Both the position numbers and the translations under genes were made by a program. Shown here one piece after another: positions 16,688 through 25,448 of a stretch of DNA of 39,244 nt (position 1 is the first letter of the stretch; each line of letters opens with the position of its first letter). The notes under the pieces were generated by a model. That model worked only from the letters and a program-made list of their open reading frames with translations, was not told where the DNA came from and did no database searches. Source of the stretch: a virus; IMG/VR virus record IMGVR_UViG_3300037488_001249, positions 1 to 39,244 of that record. One strand, written 5' to 3'.

Positions 16688-17995
16688 ATGTTAAATAGAG
16701 TACATATTTTTAGTAATGATGAACTACCCACTGCCGCATTATTGAACGATGAATTTAATAATATATGCAGTAAATTTGATGCTGGTATCACCCCCGATGA
16801 TCTTGAGATGAGTACAATTCCAGTATCATCTAAGTATATTAATGCAAAGTTGTACGCATCTATCTCGGGTGCGGTTGCTGCTGCTAGTGAGCTGAACTTA
16901 GATGTGTGGCTACCTGCGGGTACGTACACCAATGATTCCGTACCGATTGTAATTCCTGCTGGTATGAGTATTGAAGGTAGCAACGTTAATACTGTGATCA
17001 TCGCACCTAAAGCTGATTACGCGCATCCAGCGTTTTTCGTTATTAGTGGTGGTCATGTACGATTAGCAAATTTCACCATTAATAGTCCTACTACATGGGC
17101 CACCTCAGTTGTGAATTATACTGCCATAGATATCGCTGCAGCCGATGCTTCGGAATTAAATTTAGGTATTGTAATAAAGAATGTAATAATTAATGTTGAC
17201 TCACCCGTCCCTGCGGCAGTTACTAATTCATGTATCTTGATACATGATAAGGTGAATGGTGTAGAGATAGATAGTTGTACGTTAACTGCAGACGCCAGTA
17301 GTTTATTAATGTATCCCATTCAAATTCATACTGTATCAAATATACTAATAACTAATAGTAAAATTAATTATGGACGGGTATTAATTATGAGTTCACTTAT
17401 AGCAGGATACGTAGGTCAAATTACAATACGTCATTGTGATTTTACTAGCGGTGCAGTTACTACATATTTTATTGATTCAAATTGCGGTGGATTAATTGAA
17501 GGATGCCGATTTTATGTCCACGCAGGCAATACTACACAATTAGCATACATACGTCAATACGGTGTTCCAAGTCAGGTATTAGAGTGGTCGAATTGCGTGT
17601 GTCAGTGTAGTGAAGCACTACATCCTCCATACGTATTTACCGGAGCTAAGTCGTCAGTACTAATCCGTAATATTGCACTGATAGGTACTGGTACGTATAC
17701 TTATGTGGTGCATAGTTTTATGTCCGGTAATGACGCATTAGTATGCACACTATATAATAATACATTCTCACGCGTTTCAAACGTTGACCTTAATGTGGTG
17801 TTAGAGCCTGATCCGATGTTCACAAAATTATGGAATGGACTACGCCCACTAAGATTAGATGATGTTTATGTGTGGTTATATAATGATGGCACATATAATT
17901 ATCTGTGCTTTAAGCAGGGTGCCATACCTACATCAGCTACAGATTACCATGCATATGTACAGATGGCAGGTAATACCAACGATTTAACCGACTAA
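16688..17995 (+). CDS. Tailspike 2, right-handed beta-helix paralogue
   Basis: 435 residues from the ATG at 16688, four to five bases after AGGAGGT; an in-frame GTG at 16682 lies within the RBS and is rejected. N-terminal LNRVHIFSNDELPTAALLND followed by EFNNICSKF repeats the anchor of the upstream spike. VWLPAGTYTNDSVPIVIPAG is a classic pectate-lyase-like beta-helix entry, followed by N-rich coils (VRLANFTINSP, LLIHDK-type, VEIDSCTL). The C-terminus differs from that of spike 1. Two spikes in tandem suggest either two receptor specificities or a branched spike complex. Confidence 0.8.
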   Translation: MLNRVHIFSNDELPTAALLNDEFNNICSKFDAGITPDDLEMSTIPVSSKYINAKLYASISGAVAAASELNLDVWLPAGTYTNDSVPIVIPAGMSIEGSNVNTVIIAPKADYAHPAFFVISGGHVRLANFTINSPTTWATSVVNYTAIDIAAADASELNLGIVIKNVIINVDSPVPAAVTNSCILIHDKVNGVEIDSCTLTADASSLLMYPIQIHTVSNILITNSKINYGRVLIMSSLIAGYVGQITIRHCDFTSGAVTTYFIDSNCGGLIEGCRFYVHAGNTTQLAYIRQYGVPSQVLEWSNCVCQCSEALHPPYVFTGAKSSVLIRNIALIGTGTYTYVVHSFMSGNDALVCTLYNNTFSRVSNVDLNVVLEPDPMFTKLWNGLRPLRLDDVYVWLYNDGTYNYLCFKQGAIPTSATDYHAYVQMAGNTNDLTD

Positions 17996-18005
17996 GGAGG
18001 TTATG

Positions 18006-18470
18006 ATGCCATTTAGTGGTGGTACTAACATTGGACTGAACCGGTTGGGGGTAGAAGATGAAAGAACTACTAATACATTAAATACATTATATGGTGGGGT
18101 GAATACTGATTTACAAAGTATAATGCAAGATTTACTAAAAGGTTACGCTAGTGCAGAACAGGGCGCAACTGAGAATTGGAATCGTGCAATGACTATGGGT
18201 ATAAAAAGTGCTATGGGTACTATGGCTAAATCGGGCATGCGTAGTTCCGCAGGTCCGGCATACGCGGGAATATTAAATTCTAGAAATGCCAGTCAATTAA
18301 TGCAGTTGCTAGTAGGAACCCGTCTTCAAATGCCTTATCAAGCGTATCAAATGAAGGCCCAGTATTATCAATTACTAAATCCACTACTCCAATATGGTAT
18401 GCAAGAACGTGCGGGTAACGCATCACAAATTGGAGTTAGTGGTGGATGGGGACCGGTGAAAACGCCATGA
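18006..18470 (+). CDS. Small virion/ejection-type protein
   Basis: 154 residues from the second of two adjacent ATGs (18003 is only two bases from GGAGG). Helical and Ala/Met/Gln-rich: a helix around 35-100 (LQSIMQDLLKGYASAEQG, MGIKSAMGTMAKSGMRSSAG) and a Gln/Tyr-rich helix around 105-135 (MPYQAYQMKAQYYQLL). It begins the run of genes ending in two giant proteins, mirroring the T7 order gp14-gp15-gp16 of internal core proteins, so it may be the gp14 counterpart. The stop overlaps the next ATG (ATGA). Confidence 0.6.
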   Translation: MPFSGGTNIGLNRLGVEDERTTNTLNTLYGGVNTDLQSIMQDLLKGYASAEQGATENWNRAMTMGIKSAMGTMAKSGMRSSAGPAYAGILNSRNASQLMQLLVGTRLQMPYQAYQMKAQYYQLLNPLLQYGMQERAGNASQIGVSGGWGPVKTP

Positions 18471-20029
18471 CAGCTATATCTTATGATGATGGTACGGAAT
18501 ATCCTAGTCCATTTGATGAAACACCGACTAATGCCACAGTAACTGTAGATGGTAAAGAAACGGATGTAGTTACTAATTCAGTACAGGGTCCTTCTGCAAT
18601 GCTTATGGGTGAATTAGATGATAATATATTTGGTGGGGGCGCGCTCGATGCCAGGCCCTGGAAAAGACCCAGTTCAGTGGCCTTCACGGCCCCTCTACGC
18701 GGTGAGACGGCCTCGGCCGGGGCCACCGGGGCGGCAGCTGAGTCCGCCCCGCCTGACGGTGCTCAGGGGCCTAAACACAAGTTTTTTACATCTGAAAATA
18801 TTCTAGGGCATATCCTTACTGGGGTAGGTGCAGCAGTAACTGCAGCCGCTGCTGCAGCTGGTGGGCCTATTGGTATGATGGGCGGAGCCGCTCTCATGAG
18901 GGCTGGCGGAGATATTAGTAATAAAGAAGAGGCTAATATTGAATATGGCCAGGCTGAACAGATAGCTAGTATTAAAGCTACGCAATCCAGAGGTACTGTG
19001 TATCATCCACCGATTGCTCAGATAATGGAGCAAGGTGGCATAGCCGCATGGCAAGGCCCTGGAGTATATACAAAGTGGCAGGAAGATACTCGAGAGATGA
19101 TACGATCTAACCCGCCTGAATATGCTTACATGGCGCCTACCGTAGAGTTACCTTATGAAGCTCAGTTAGCGGCACGCGGTGCGAAAACGAATAATATGAA
19201 ACAATCAATAGAATTTGCTAAAATGTTAAGAGACACTGGAAACCTTACAATGGCCAACGCACTATTGAAGGCGATATATGGAACTACTCAGGTCGGTGAA
19301 GTTAGATTAAAAGATCAGGCAGATTTTGTATTAGATGAGTTAGCATTACAATCTGTTCCAGAAGATTTTTTAAGTAACCTTATTAATAAAGATGTTTCAT
19401 ACACTGATGCCCTGAAAATGATTGATAATATACGTGAGTTAACGTTACGTGATCCCGCTGCAGGCGAGCGATTAAGTAAGGCACTAATGGACGCGCAGTC
19501 TGGAATGGCTGAGCACGTTTATGAAGATACTATCGCTAGGGAAACTGCACAGATTGATGCTGCGGAGGCCGCACGAAAAGATGATGTATTAGTTATTCCG
19601 GATCTTGTGGCCGATGAAGAAGCAAAATTAAATAAAGATCCAGCACATATAGCGCGACTAAAATCACTTAGGGTAGCATTAGGTGCTGACGACCCCGTAA
19701 AATTACATCGAGATGAAATGTCTATCAGGATTAGAGATGCATGTATGAGAAATAATTGGACACCTACTCAATTTTCTTCATTGAGTTATTGGGCTCAGAT
19801 ATCATATAAATTAGCAGAATTTTCTAATGGTGGTGATGATAAATTAGCTACTTCGGTACGTAATACTTATCCTGAGTGGTTGAGATACATCACAGCGTGG
19901 AACTTTAAGTATGGTTTTTCTTTGAATACAACTGATGAAAATGAATTACATATGTTACATTTACAGGGATATAATGAATATATTAATAGACAACTGGAAC
20001 AGAATACTCAATCAAAGGCGCCTAAGTGA
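18467..20029 (+). CDS. Internal/ejection protein with Gly/Ala-rich membrane-active segment
   Basis: 520 residues from the ATG at 18467 (ATGA overlap). An earlier in-frame ATG at 18446 would give a longer overlap and is less likely. The first ~60 residues are acidic and disordered. Residues ~63-102 come from a GC-rich palindromic patch (P/A/G/S-rich). Residues ~115-150 are a Gly/Ala-rich hydrophobic segment (LTGVGAAVTAAAAAAGGPIG), suggestive of membrane insertion during DNA entry. The remainder is long helical, charged sequence. Position suggests a T7 gp15-like role. No enzyme motif recognised. Confidence 0.62.
   Translation: MTAISYDDGTEYPSPFDETPTNATVTVDGKETDVVTNSVQGPSAMLMGELDDNIFGGGALDARPWKRPSSVAFTAPLRGETASAGATGAAAESAPPDGAQGPKHKFFTSENILGHILTGVGAAVTAAAAAAGGPIGMMGGAALMRAGGDISNKEEANIEYGQAEQIASIKATQSRGTVYHPPIAQIMEQGGIAAWQGPGVYTKWQEDTREMIRSNPPEYAYMAPTVELPYEAQLAARGAKTNNMKQSIEFAKMLRDTGNLTMANALLKAIYGTTQVGEVRLKDQADFVLDELALQSVPEDFLSNLINKDVSYTDALKMIDNIRELTLRDPAAGERLSKALMDAQSGMAEHVYEDTIARETAQIDAAEAARKDDVLVIPDLVADEEAKLNKDPAHIARLKSLRVALGADDPVKLHRDEMSIRIRDACMRNNWTPTQFSSLSYWAQISYKLAEFSNGGDDKLATSVRNTYPEWLRYITAWNFKYGFSLNTTDENELHMLHLQGYNEYINRQLEQNTQSKAPK
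18653..18772. repeat. GC-rich palindromic patch A, inside the 18467-20029 gene
   Basis: About 120 bp of very GC-rich sequence in an AT-rich gene. Outer imperfect inverted ends: AGGCCCTG (18653-18660) and CAGGGGCCT (18764-18772), one-base bulge. Inner stems: GTGGCC (18677-18682) with GGCCAC (18721-18726), GGCCCC (18688-18693) with GGGGCC (18719-18724), and GGGGCGG (18728-18734) with CCGCCCC (18744-18750). The reading frame stays open and yields a Pro/Ala/Gly/Ser-rich linker. Whether it is an inserted element or local drift is undecided; boundaries are approximate. Confidence 0.6.
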
Positions 20030-23000
20030 TGGCTGAACCAACGAAAGATATTTATAGTTCATTAAAAGTAAGTACTAATGCACCTGTGACAGCAGATGCG
20101 CCCGTAGTTAGCTCGACACCGACAGCCGGACGTCTTCTACCCATGGATCCTGCGACACCTCCAGTTGATTGGAGGATAATTGATGGGTCTACGCAACCTT
20201 CAATGGCCACGGGACCTGTCAGTGATTTAGCTGCTCGTGATATGGGAAATGGGCTGACCCGTCCATTAGGTCCAGCAGCTAATTTTATATCCGATGTATT
20301 CACTGGTCAGCCTATCGCTGAAGGTGCTATGCGAGTCATTAGGACTACACCGTCGGCCACTGAAAAATTCTATAATTTATTTACTAATGGAGCATATCCG
20401 ATTAGACGCATGTTAGGATTTGCAGAACAGGGTAAACGTTGGTTAGAAGCGCAGGGAACAAATCTTTGGAATACTATTGATGGTAAGGCATTCGATAGTG
20501 AATTACAGAGGGGGCTAGCGTTATCAGTACTAACTGACGAGATGACTCCAGATGAAGCAATTAAATTAGGAGCATTAGTATATACTGGTGGGGATGTAGA
20601 TTGGACTATATTTGGGCAGGCATTACAATTACTTCGTGGAGAGATACCTAAGAATCGTACAGATGAGCAGCAGAAATTAATCACTACATTAGATCGTGGA
20701 GGATCACTAACAACGGATATTTCTGAGGATACGTGGTGGAGAACTGTAACATCTGAACAGACAATGGATTATCTTGATTCATTAGCTATCGTTGATTTTC
20801 AAGCATTATTAAGTGACGATCAAAAAACTCAGTTACCTCAGTTGGCAAAGATAGCTAAGCAGATGGACGTTTCAGTCGCGGATGTTGCACGTCTAACTAC
20901 ATTCCTCTTTAATGACCCGCTAGCTGCTGATACGTATGTAGATGCGGCACGAGGTATTGCACGTATCGGATCACTGAGAAATAAACTTAAATCTTTATGG
21001 GCTGCTGGCGAAGCGACTGCAGAAATGGTCGATGACGTAGTAAGAAAGAATGTAGTTCCAAAAGGTGAGTCTCCTGAAAAAGCCTATGCACGCGCAGAAA
21101 AAATGAAGCGTACAGAAGCACGCAGACAGGCACTAAGAGAGATTCATGCAGCAGAAATTGCTGATAAATCTCAAGGTGGGATACTAAAAGTATTGAATAA
21201 AGTAGCAGGACATATTGCACCTGACTTACAAGAAAGTGTACATTTATTTCGTCAATATTGGACTGAACGTAGTGCAGCGAAAATTAATTTTTATAATCAT
21301 ATGATGGAAACTGATCCAAAAGCTACTTTACGTAGTGCTGAAGAAAATACACGTTTAGTAGATGACTTTGCTCGTAACACGTTTCCGAATTTTGCTCAGT
21401 GGAATTCGGATATTCGATTTCGAGCAGCGTTATCGAATGCGGGTATCGTACGTACTGACTCTCCTAAGTTGGTGCGTATCTACGGCGAGTTAGCTGACGC
21501 GATTAAATTAGGAGATCAGTCGGCTATTCGTACGAAATGGCTCGAAGCAGATGCGCTTACTAAACAATTAGATCAGGCTGACAACTGGTTGAGTGATGAC
21601 CCACCTATCATGGTTGCATTACATACAATGATTCAAGATTTTGAGGGTGATAAATTCTTACAACATTCATATGCTGAACTTACGGAAGATCCAACACTTA
21701 TTGAATCATTAGCACGTTACTTCGCTACGCTTCCATCCCCGTCTCCTTATGATACGCGTACTGATGTGAGTGATCTTCGTCGTACTGCATTTGCTGAGGC
21801 ATTAAATGCATCAGGATTAAATGAGTGGGCGGCTAATGCAGTACGAAGGGTTGATTTTGATCCAGCAGAGTTTATGAAACGTCTGCGTCGTATGCCACAA
21901 ACTCCTGAGGCATTAGAAGAGTTACGGTTGGTTATGCAAAATGCACAGTTAGTACATACACGATATAGAGCCGTGTGGAGAAGATTACGTCAAGGTACTT
22001 CTGAATATCCTGGAATGTCTGCTGAAGCAGCACGCAAACGTTTAGCGGAATTAAGTGCAGATATGTCTATTGGACTTATGTCTGCGAGGGAAGGATTTCA
22101 ACAGGGTACTCGATCAGTATCGGGTGCATCATCAATAGCTGATTTAGTAGATATTGATGACAATACACTATTTCGTATAAATGTAAAACGAGATCCCCGT
22201 GTACGAGATATGTTAAAAGCTGGTCGTAAGTCAGGGTACGATCCAGATAGTAAAAGTATATTACTTCATCCAGTAGATTGGTTTGTAGGGGATATGTATT
22301 TCAAGAAATTTCTTCGGAAGCAGGGACTACAGATTCGTGCTGCTGAAGTCCTTATGCATGATTGGATGCAGGAAACTAATCAAGTATTGATGCCGATACT
22401 AGAACGTATGCTTCCTCGCGCAAGGGATCGAATATTACGCACGGATGGTGGACGTAGTTCTCGTAGACAATTAATTGGTAAGATGATGTCATGGTCAGAA
22501 ACGTTGACCCCATCTGAAATCATAAAATATTCATCTCCATCGGGAGTAACTTTAAATCCAGAACGTATTAAACTAATTACGTTGGAAGCTAATAAACCCA
22601 GACTAGAAAAGATTAAATTATTAACTCAAACTAGGGATCAAAATATATTATTAGAACAGATGATAAATGCAGACATCTTAAAATGGGATACTGCTCATCC
22701 ATTAGATCCAGAAGCGTGGACTGGTGGTAAGTATAAAATTGGGAATAGAAAAGTCACTATTGGTAGTAGACAGGATTGGCGGCATATTATTCGTGATATG
22801 GGTCAGATCGAATCAGACATTAAAACTGAAAGTGCGCAGATAATAAATTCTCCGCAGGCGGTACGTGACTTTTATGCTGCTCAGCAGATGCCTATGACAT
22901 TTAATTTACAAGCGTATTTAGTTGATCATCCTACTGCATTCGATGAAGTAGATAGTGCTGGTAACGTGATTCATCAGGAAATTACTGATGAAGATATTCA

Positions 23001-25053
23001 GATAGTAGGAAAATTAAACGAGTTTGTTGATAATCTCTGGTCGCAGTATTTATTAGCTCAAGTGGCACGTCGTCAACGTTTCGGGCGTGTCGATGCTAAA
23101 GCGTTGGAGTCTTCGTCGGCACCTTTTAAAGCTATGGTAGAGTCTGGACAGCCTACGTCTAGATCTCTCACGGCACTGATTGCTCAGTTAAGAAATACGA
23201 CAGACTATACTCAAGCAGTAGAAGATATCCCTTATGATAGCGTGTTCTTCGATGCGCGTGGCACTAGTACAGATATTGTTGACGCATTAAAATATGCTAC
23301 TAATCACGTTAATAAAGAAATTCATATGCGTGAACCACTTGATGGATTAGAAGCTATTATTATGGATGCCAAGGGACGTGGAGCTTATGACGAGGCCGCA
23401 TATACACAATTACTTGCGAATCGACTTAATGGAGTACCTAATTTTATAGATGATTCAGTTCGTAGTACACGTGCCGCTAGTATTGCACACTTACCTATAA
23501 AAAATGAGTGGAAGACATGGCTACTTAAACATGCCCCGACAGGATTAGAATTATCCCAGTTACAAACACGTGCAATTTATAATGGTGCATTGATGCTGAA
23601 TACTGGATTTGCATTTAAGAATTTATTTGGTACATTAAATACAGGTGCAAGATTTAATCGTGCGCGTACTATGAGTTCTCTATTTCAATTTTTTGGAGAC
23701 ACTAAATTACTCAGTGGTACTGATATGGCCGGTAGTGCCAATCTTACTGCGGAAGTGGCTGACTATTTTATGTCTGCGACTCCCCGTAGTAAATTATATA
23801 TGAAAATAAATGGTATGACAATGGGCACGGAAACTTTTAATCGCGGCGTATCATTTATGGCTGCAATGGATAGTGAAATTGAACGTTTAGTTGATCTTAA
23901 ATTACTAAAAACTGGATCAATGCAAGAGATACTCGATGCAGGACTGCTTGAACATTTTACTCAATTAGGTATGGATGGTGCATTTGAAACCCAACATATT
24001 TATGGTCCTAGTGCGACACCCCCATTTTTTGCGGGAGGCAAATTAGATCCAGGTGGGTCGAAAATATTAAATCCTCTGGGGCAATTTATTAGTTACGTCC
24101 CTAAACAAATGCATGCAGCTTGGAGAATGATCGCTGACGGTGAATATTCTTCATTTGTACGTATGGTGATGTTAACCGGATGGACTAATAGATGCTTAGA
24201 AGCTCAAGGTATTGACGGGTCAACATTTGTTGGACTCACTACAGGAGTTCCTGCGGGCGGGTCTCCAGCACTAATGGGATATCTAGAAATGATCGGGTTC
24301 TTTGCTAACGTGACTACTAATATGCCTCAGGCTAAAATTCATTTAGATAAATGGGTACGTATTATGGCGCTAACTGCTGCGGGAGCAGTTGGATTAGGTG
24401 CTGTTGAACTTACTCGATTAGCTACTGCAATTAGAAATGAAAATGCGGGTGGTAAGATGACTGCTAGCGGATCATTGGCTAATGTGCGTGGTAAGCGTGA
24501 AAAAGTTTATGATTTAATTGGAATTCCTACTATACAAACAGCTAAATCTCAGGCATTAAATGCACGTGCTCAGGCATATACAGCAGTAAAATTATCTACT
24601 ATCGCAGGTGCTTCACGTGAATTATTAGATTTATTCAAGGAAGCACAGGAGAATGGATTAGAAACTGCAGACATGAAGGAGCGTAGAGATGAATTAATTT
24701 CAATGTTAACTGCTGAGCAGTGGGATCCACGACCAGCTATTAAATCTGCGAGAGAAAGAGAAGCCGTTGATCAACCTACGCGTTCATTACTTGATGGAAG
24801 ATTAGACGGACTAATCGCAGTACGGAAAGAATATGGATTACTACGAGAATGGGTAAACGTTTCAGAACATTTCTTACGTAAATCAATGGGCGATGAAAAA
24901 TATGTTGAATTACGTAAAGCACTCACTGGCGACACACCTTATGCAAATGACGCAGCATTCGCGCTCAGTCAAATTGATTCTACTACTCATGCTGAACGGA
25001 ATAAAATGTGGGAACGTCGCGAGCCTGAACCTACTAATCCGGAGGAAGAATAA
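20029..25053 (+). CDS. Giant internal virion/ejection protein 1 (1674 aa)
   Basis: 1674 residues from the ATG at 20029 (TGATG overlap with the previous stop). The first ~60 residues are a Pro/Thr/Ala-rich disordered leader. The long middle is helical and highly charged. Hydrophobic or amphipathic segments cluster in the last third, notably around residues 1180-1210 (LMLNTGFAFKNLFGTLNTG) and 1444-1463 (IMALTAAGAVGLGAVELT), as in proteins that form a trans-envelope channel. I find no polymerase, transglycosylase or protease motif. Size and place match T7 gp16-like or other podovirus ejection proteins. The stop overlaps the GroES-like start (TAATG). Confidence 0.68.
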   Translation: MAEPTKDIYSSLKVSTNAPVTADAPVVSSTPTAGRLLPMDPATPPVDWRIIDGSTQPSMATGPVSDLAARDMGNGLTRPLGPAANFISDVFTGQPIAEGAMRVIRTTPSATEKFYNLFTNGAYPIRRMLGFAEQGKRWLEAQGTNLWNTIDGKAFDSELQRGLALSVLTDEMTPDEAIKLGALVYTGGDVDWTIFGQALQLLRGEIPKNRTDEQQKLITTLDRGGSLTTDISEDTWWRTVTSEQTMDYLDSLAIVDFQALLSDDQKTQLPQLAKIAKQMDVSVADVARLTTFLFNDPLAADTYVDAARGIARIGSLRNKLKSLWAAGEATAEMVDDVVRKNVVPKGESPEKAYARAEKMKRTEARRQALREIHAAEIADKSQGGILKVLNKVAGHIAPDLQESVHLFRQYWTERSAAKINFYNHMMETDPKATLRSAEENTRLVDDFARNTFPNFAQWNSDIRFRAALSNAGIVRTDSPKLVRIYGELADAIKLGDQSAIRTKWLEADALTKQLDQADNWLSDDPPIMVALHTMIQDFEGDKFLQHSYAELTEDPTLIESLARYFATLPSPSPYDTRTDVSDLRRTAFAEALNASGLNEWAANAVRRVDFDPAEFMKRLRRMPQTPEALEELRLVMQNAQLVHTRYRAVWRRLRQGTSEYPGMSAEAARKRLAELSADMSIGLMSAREGFQQGTRSVSGASSIADLVDIDDNTLFRINVKRDPRVRDMLKAGRKSGYDPDSKSILLHPVDWFVGDMYFKKFLRKQGLQIRAAEVLMHDWMQETNQVLMPILERMLPRARDRILRTDGGRSSRRQLIGKMMSWSETLTPSEIIKYSSPSGVTLNPERIKLITLEANKPRLEKIKLLTQTRDQNILLEQMINADILKWDTAHPLDPEAWTGGKYKIGNRKVTIGSRQDWRHIIRDMGQIESDIKTESAQIINSPQAVRDFYAAQQMPMTFNLQAYLVDHPTAFDEVDSAGNVIHQEITDEDIQIVGKLNEFVDNLWSQYLLAQVARRQRFGRVDAKALESSSAPFKAMVESGQPTSRSLTALIAQLRNTTDYTQAVEDIPYDSVFFDARGTSTDIVDALKYATNHVNKEIHMREPLDGLEAIIMDAKGRGAYDEAAYTQLLANRLNGVPNFIDDSVRSTRAASIAHLPIKNEWKTWLLKHAPTGLELSQLQTRAIYNGALMLNTGFAFKNLFGTLNTGARFNRARTMSSLFQFFGDTKLLSGTDMAGSANLTAEVADYFMSATPRSKLYMKINGMTMGTETFNRGVSFMAAMDSEIERLVDLKLLKTGSMQEILDAGLLEHFTQLGMDGAFETQHIYGPSATPPFFAGGKLDPGGSKILNPLGQFISYVPKQMHAAWRMIADGEYSSFVRMVMLTGWTNRCLEAQGIDGSTFVGLTTGVPAGGSPALMGYLEMIGFFANVTTNMPQAKIHLDKWVRIMALTAAGAVGLGAVELTRLATAIRNENAGGKMTASGSLANVRGKREKVYDLIGIPTIQTAKSQALNARAQAYTAVKLSTIAGASRELLDLFKEAQENGLETADMKERRDELISMLTAEQWDPRPAIKSAREREAVDQPTRSLLDGRLDGLIAVRKEYGLLREWVNVSEHFLRKSMGDEKYVELRKALTGDTPYANDAAFALSQIDSTTHAERNKMWERREPEPTNPEEE

Positions 25054-25448
25054 TGCCCGTCCGTCGTAATCTTACCCATGGTTTAATCGGTGATCGTATT
25101 TTAGTGGATGTGGATAAAAATATTACATTCCAGCCCATGTTTGATAGAATTTTGGTGGAGCCTATTGAGACTAAAACTAAAACAGAGGGTGGAATTATTA
25201 TTCCGGAGACCGCACGTATCGAAGAAACTATGGGTAAGATAGTAGCCACTGGCCGCGGTCATTTTGACGAACAGGGTAATTACATTGATTCTGAATGTCC
25301 ATTCAAAGTTGGGGATACCGTTATCTTTAAGGAGTTCACTGGTACCCATATTACATTAGGACCGCAGCAGAAAAGTTATTTAATTATGTGGTACCGCGAT
25401 GTACTTGGCGTCCTCAAGAAGGAGCCGATCAGTGCCCGAACTGAATAA
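25053..25448 (+). CDS. groES: GroES-type co-chaperonin (Cpn10), phage-encoded
   Basis: 131 residues; typical GroES is about 95. The core begins at residue ~29 (MFDRILVEPIETKTKTEGG). It includes the mobile loop with the hydrophobic tripeptide III in GGIIIP, the ETMGKIVATG strand, KVGDTVIFKEF (the GD.V.F roof/base strand) and the final DVLGVL. It should cap GroEL and change the folding chamber, as T4 gp31 does. The 28-residue N-terminal extension contains GDRILVDV, an apparent partial repeat of the core's DRILVEP strand. The gene is coupled by TAATG to the giant protein upstream and overlaps the next giant gene by 17 bp, implying coordinated production with these proteins. Confidence 0.9.
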   Translation: MPVRRNLTHGLIGDRILVDVDKNITFQPMFDRILVEPIETKTKTEGGIIIPETARIEETMGKIVATGRGHFDEQGNYIDSECPFKVGDTVIFKEFTGTHITLGPQQKSYLIMWYRDVLGVLKKEPISARTE

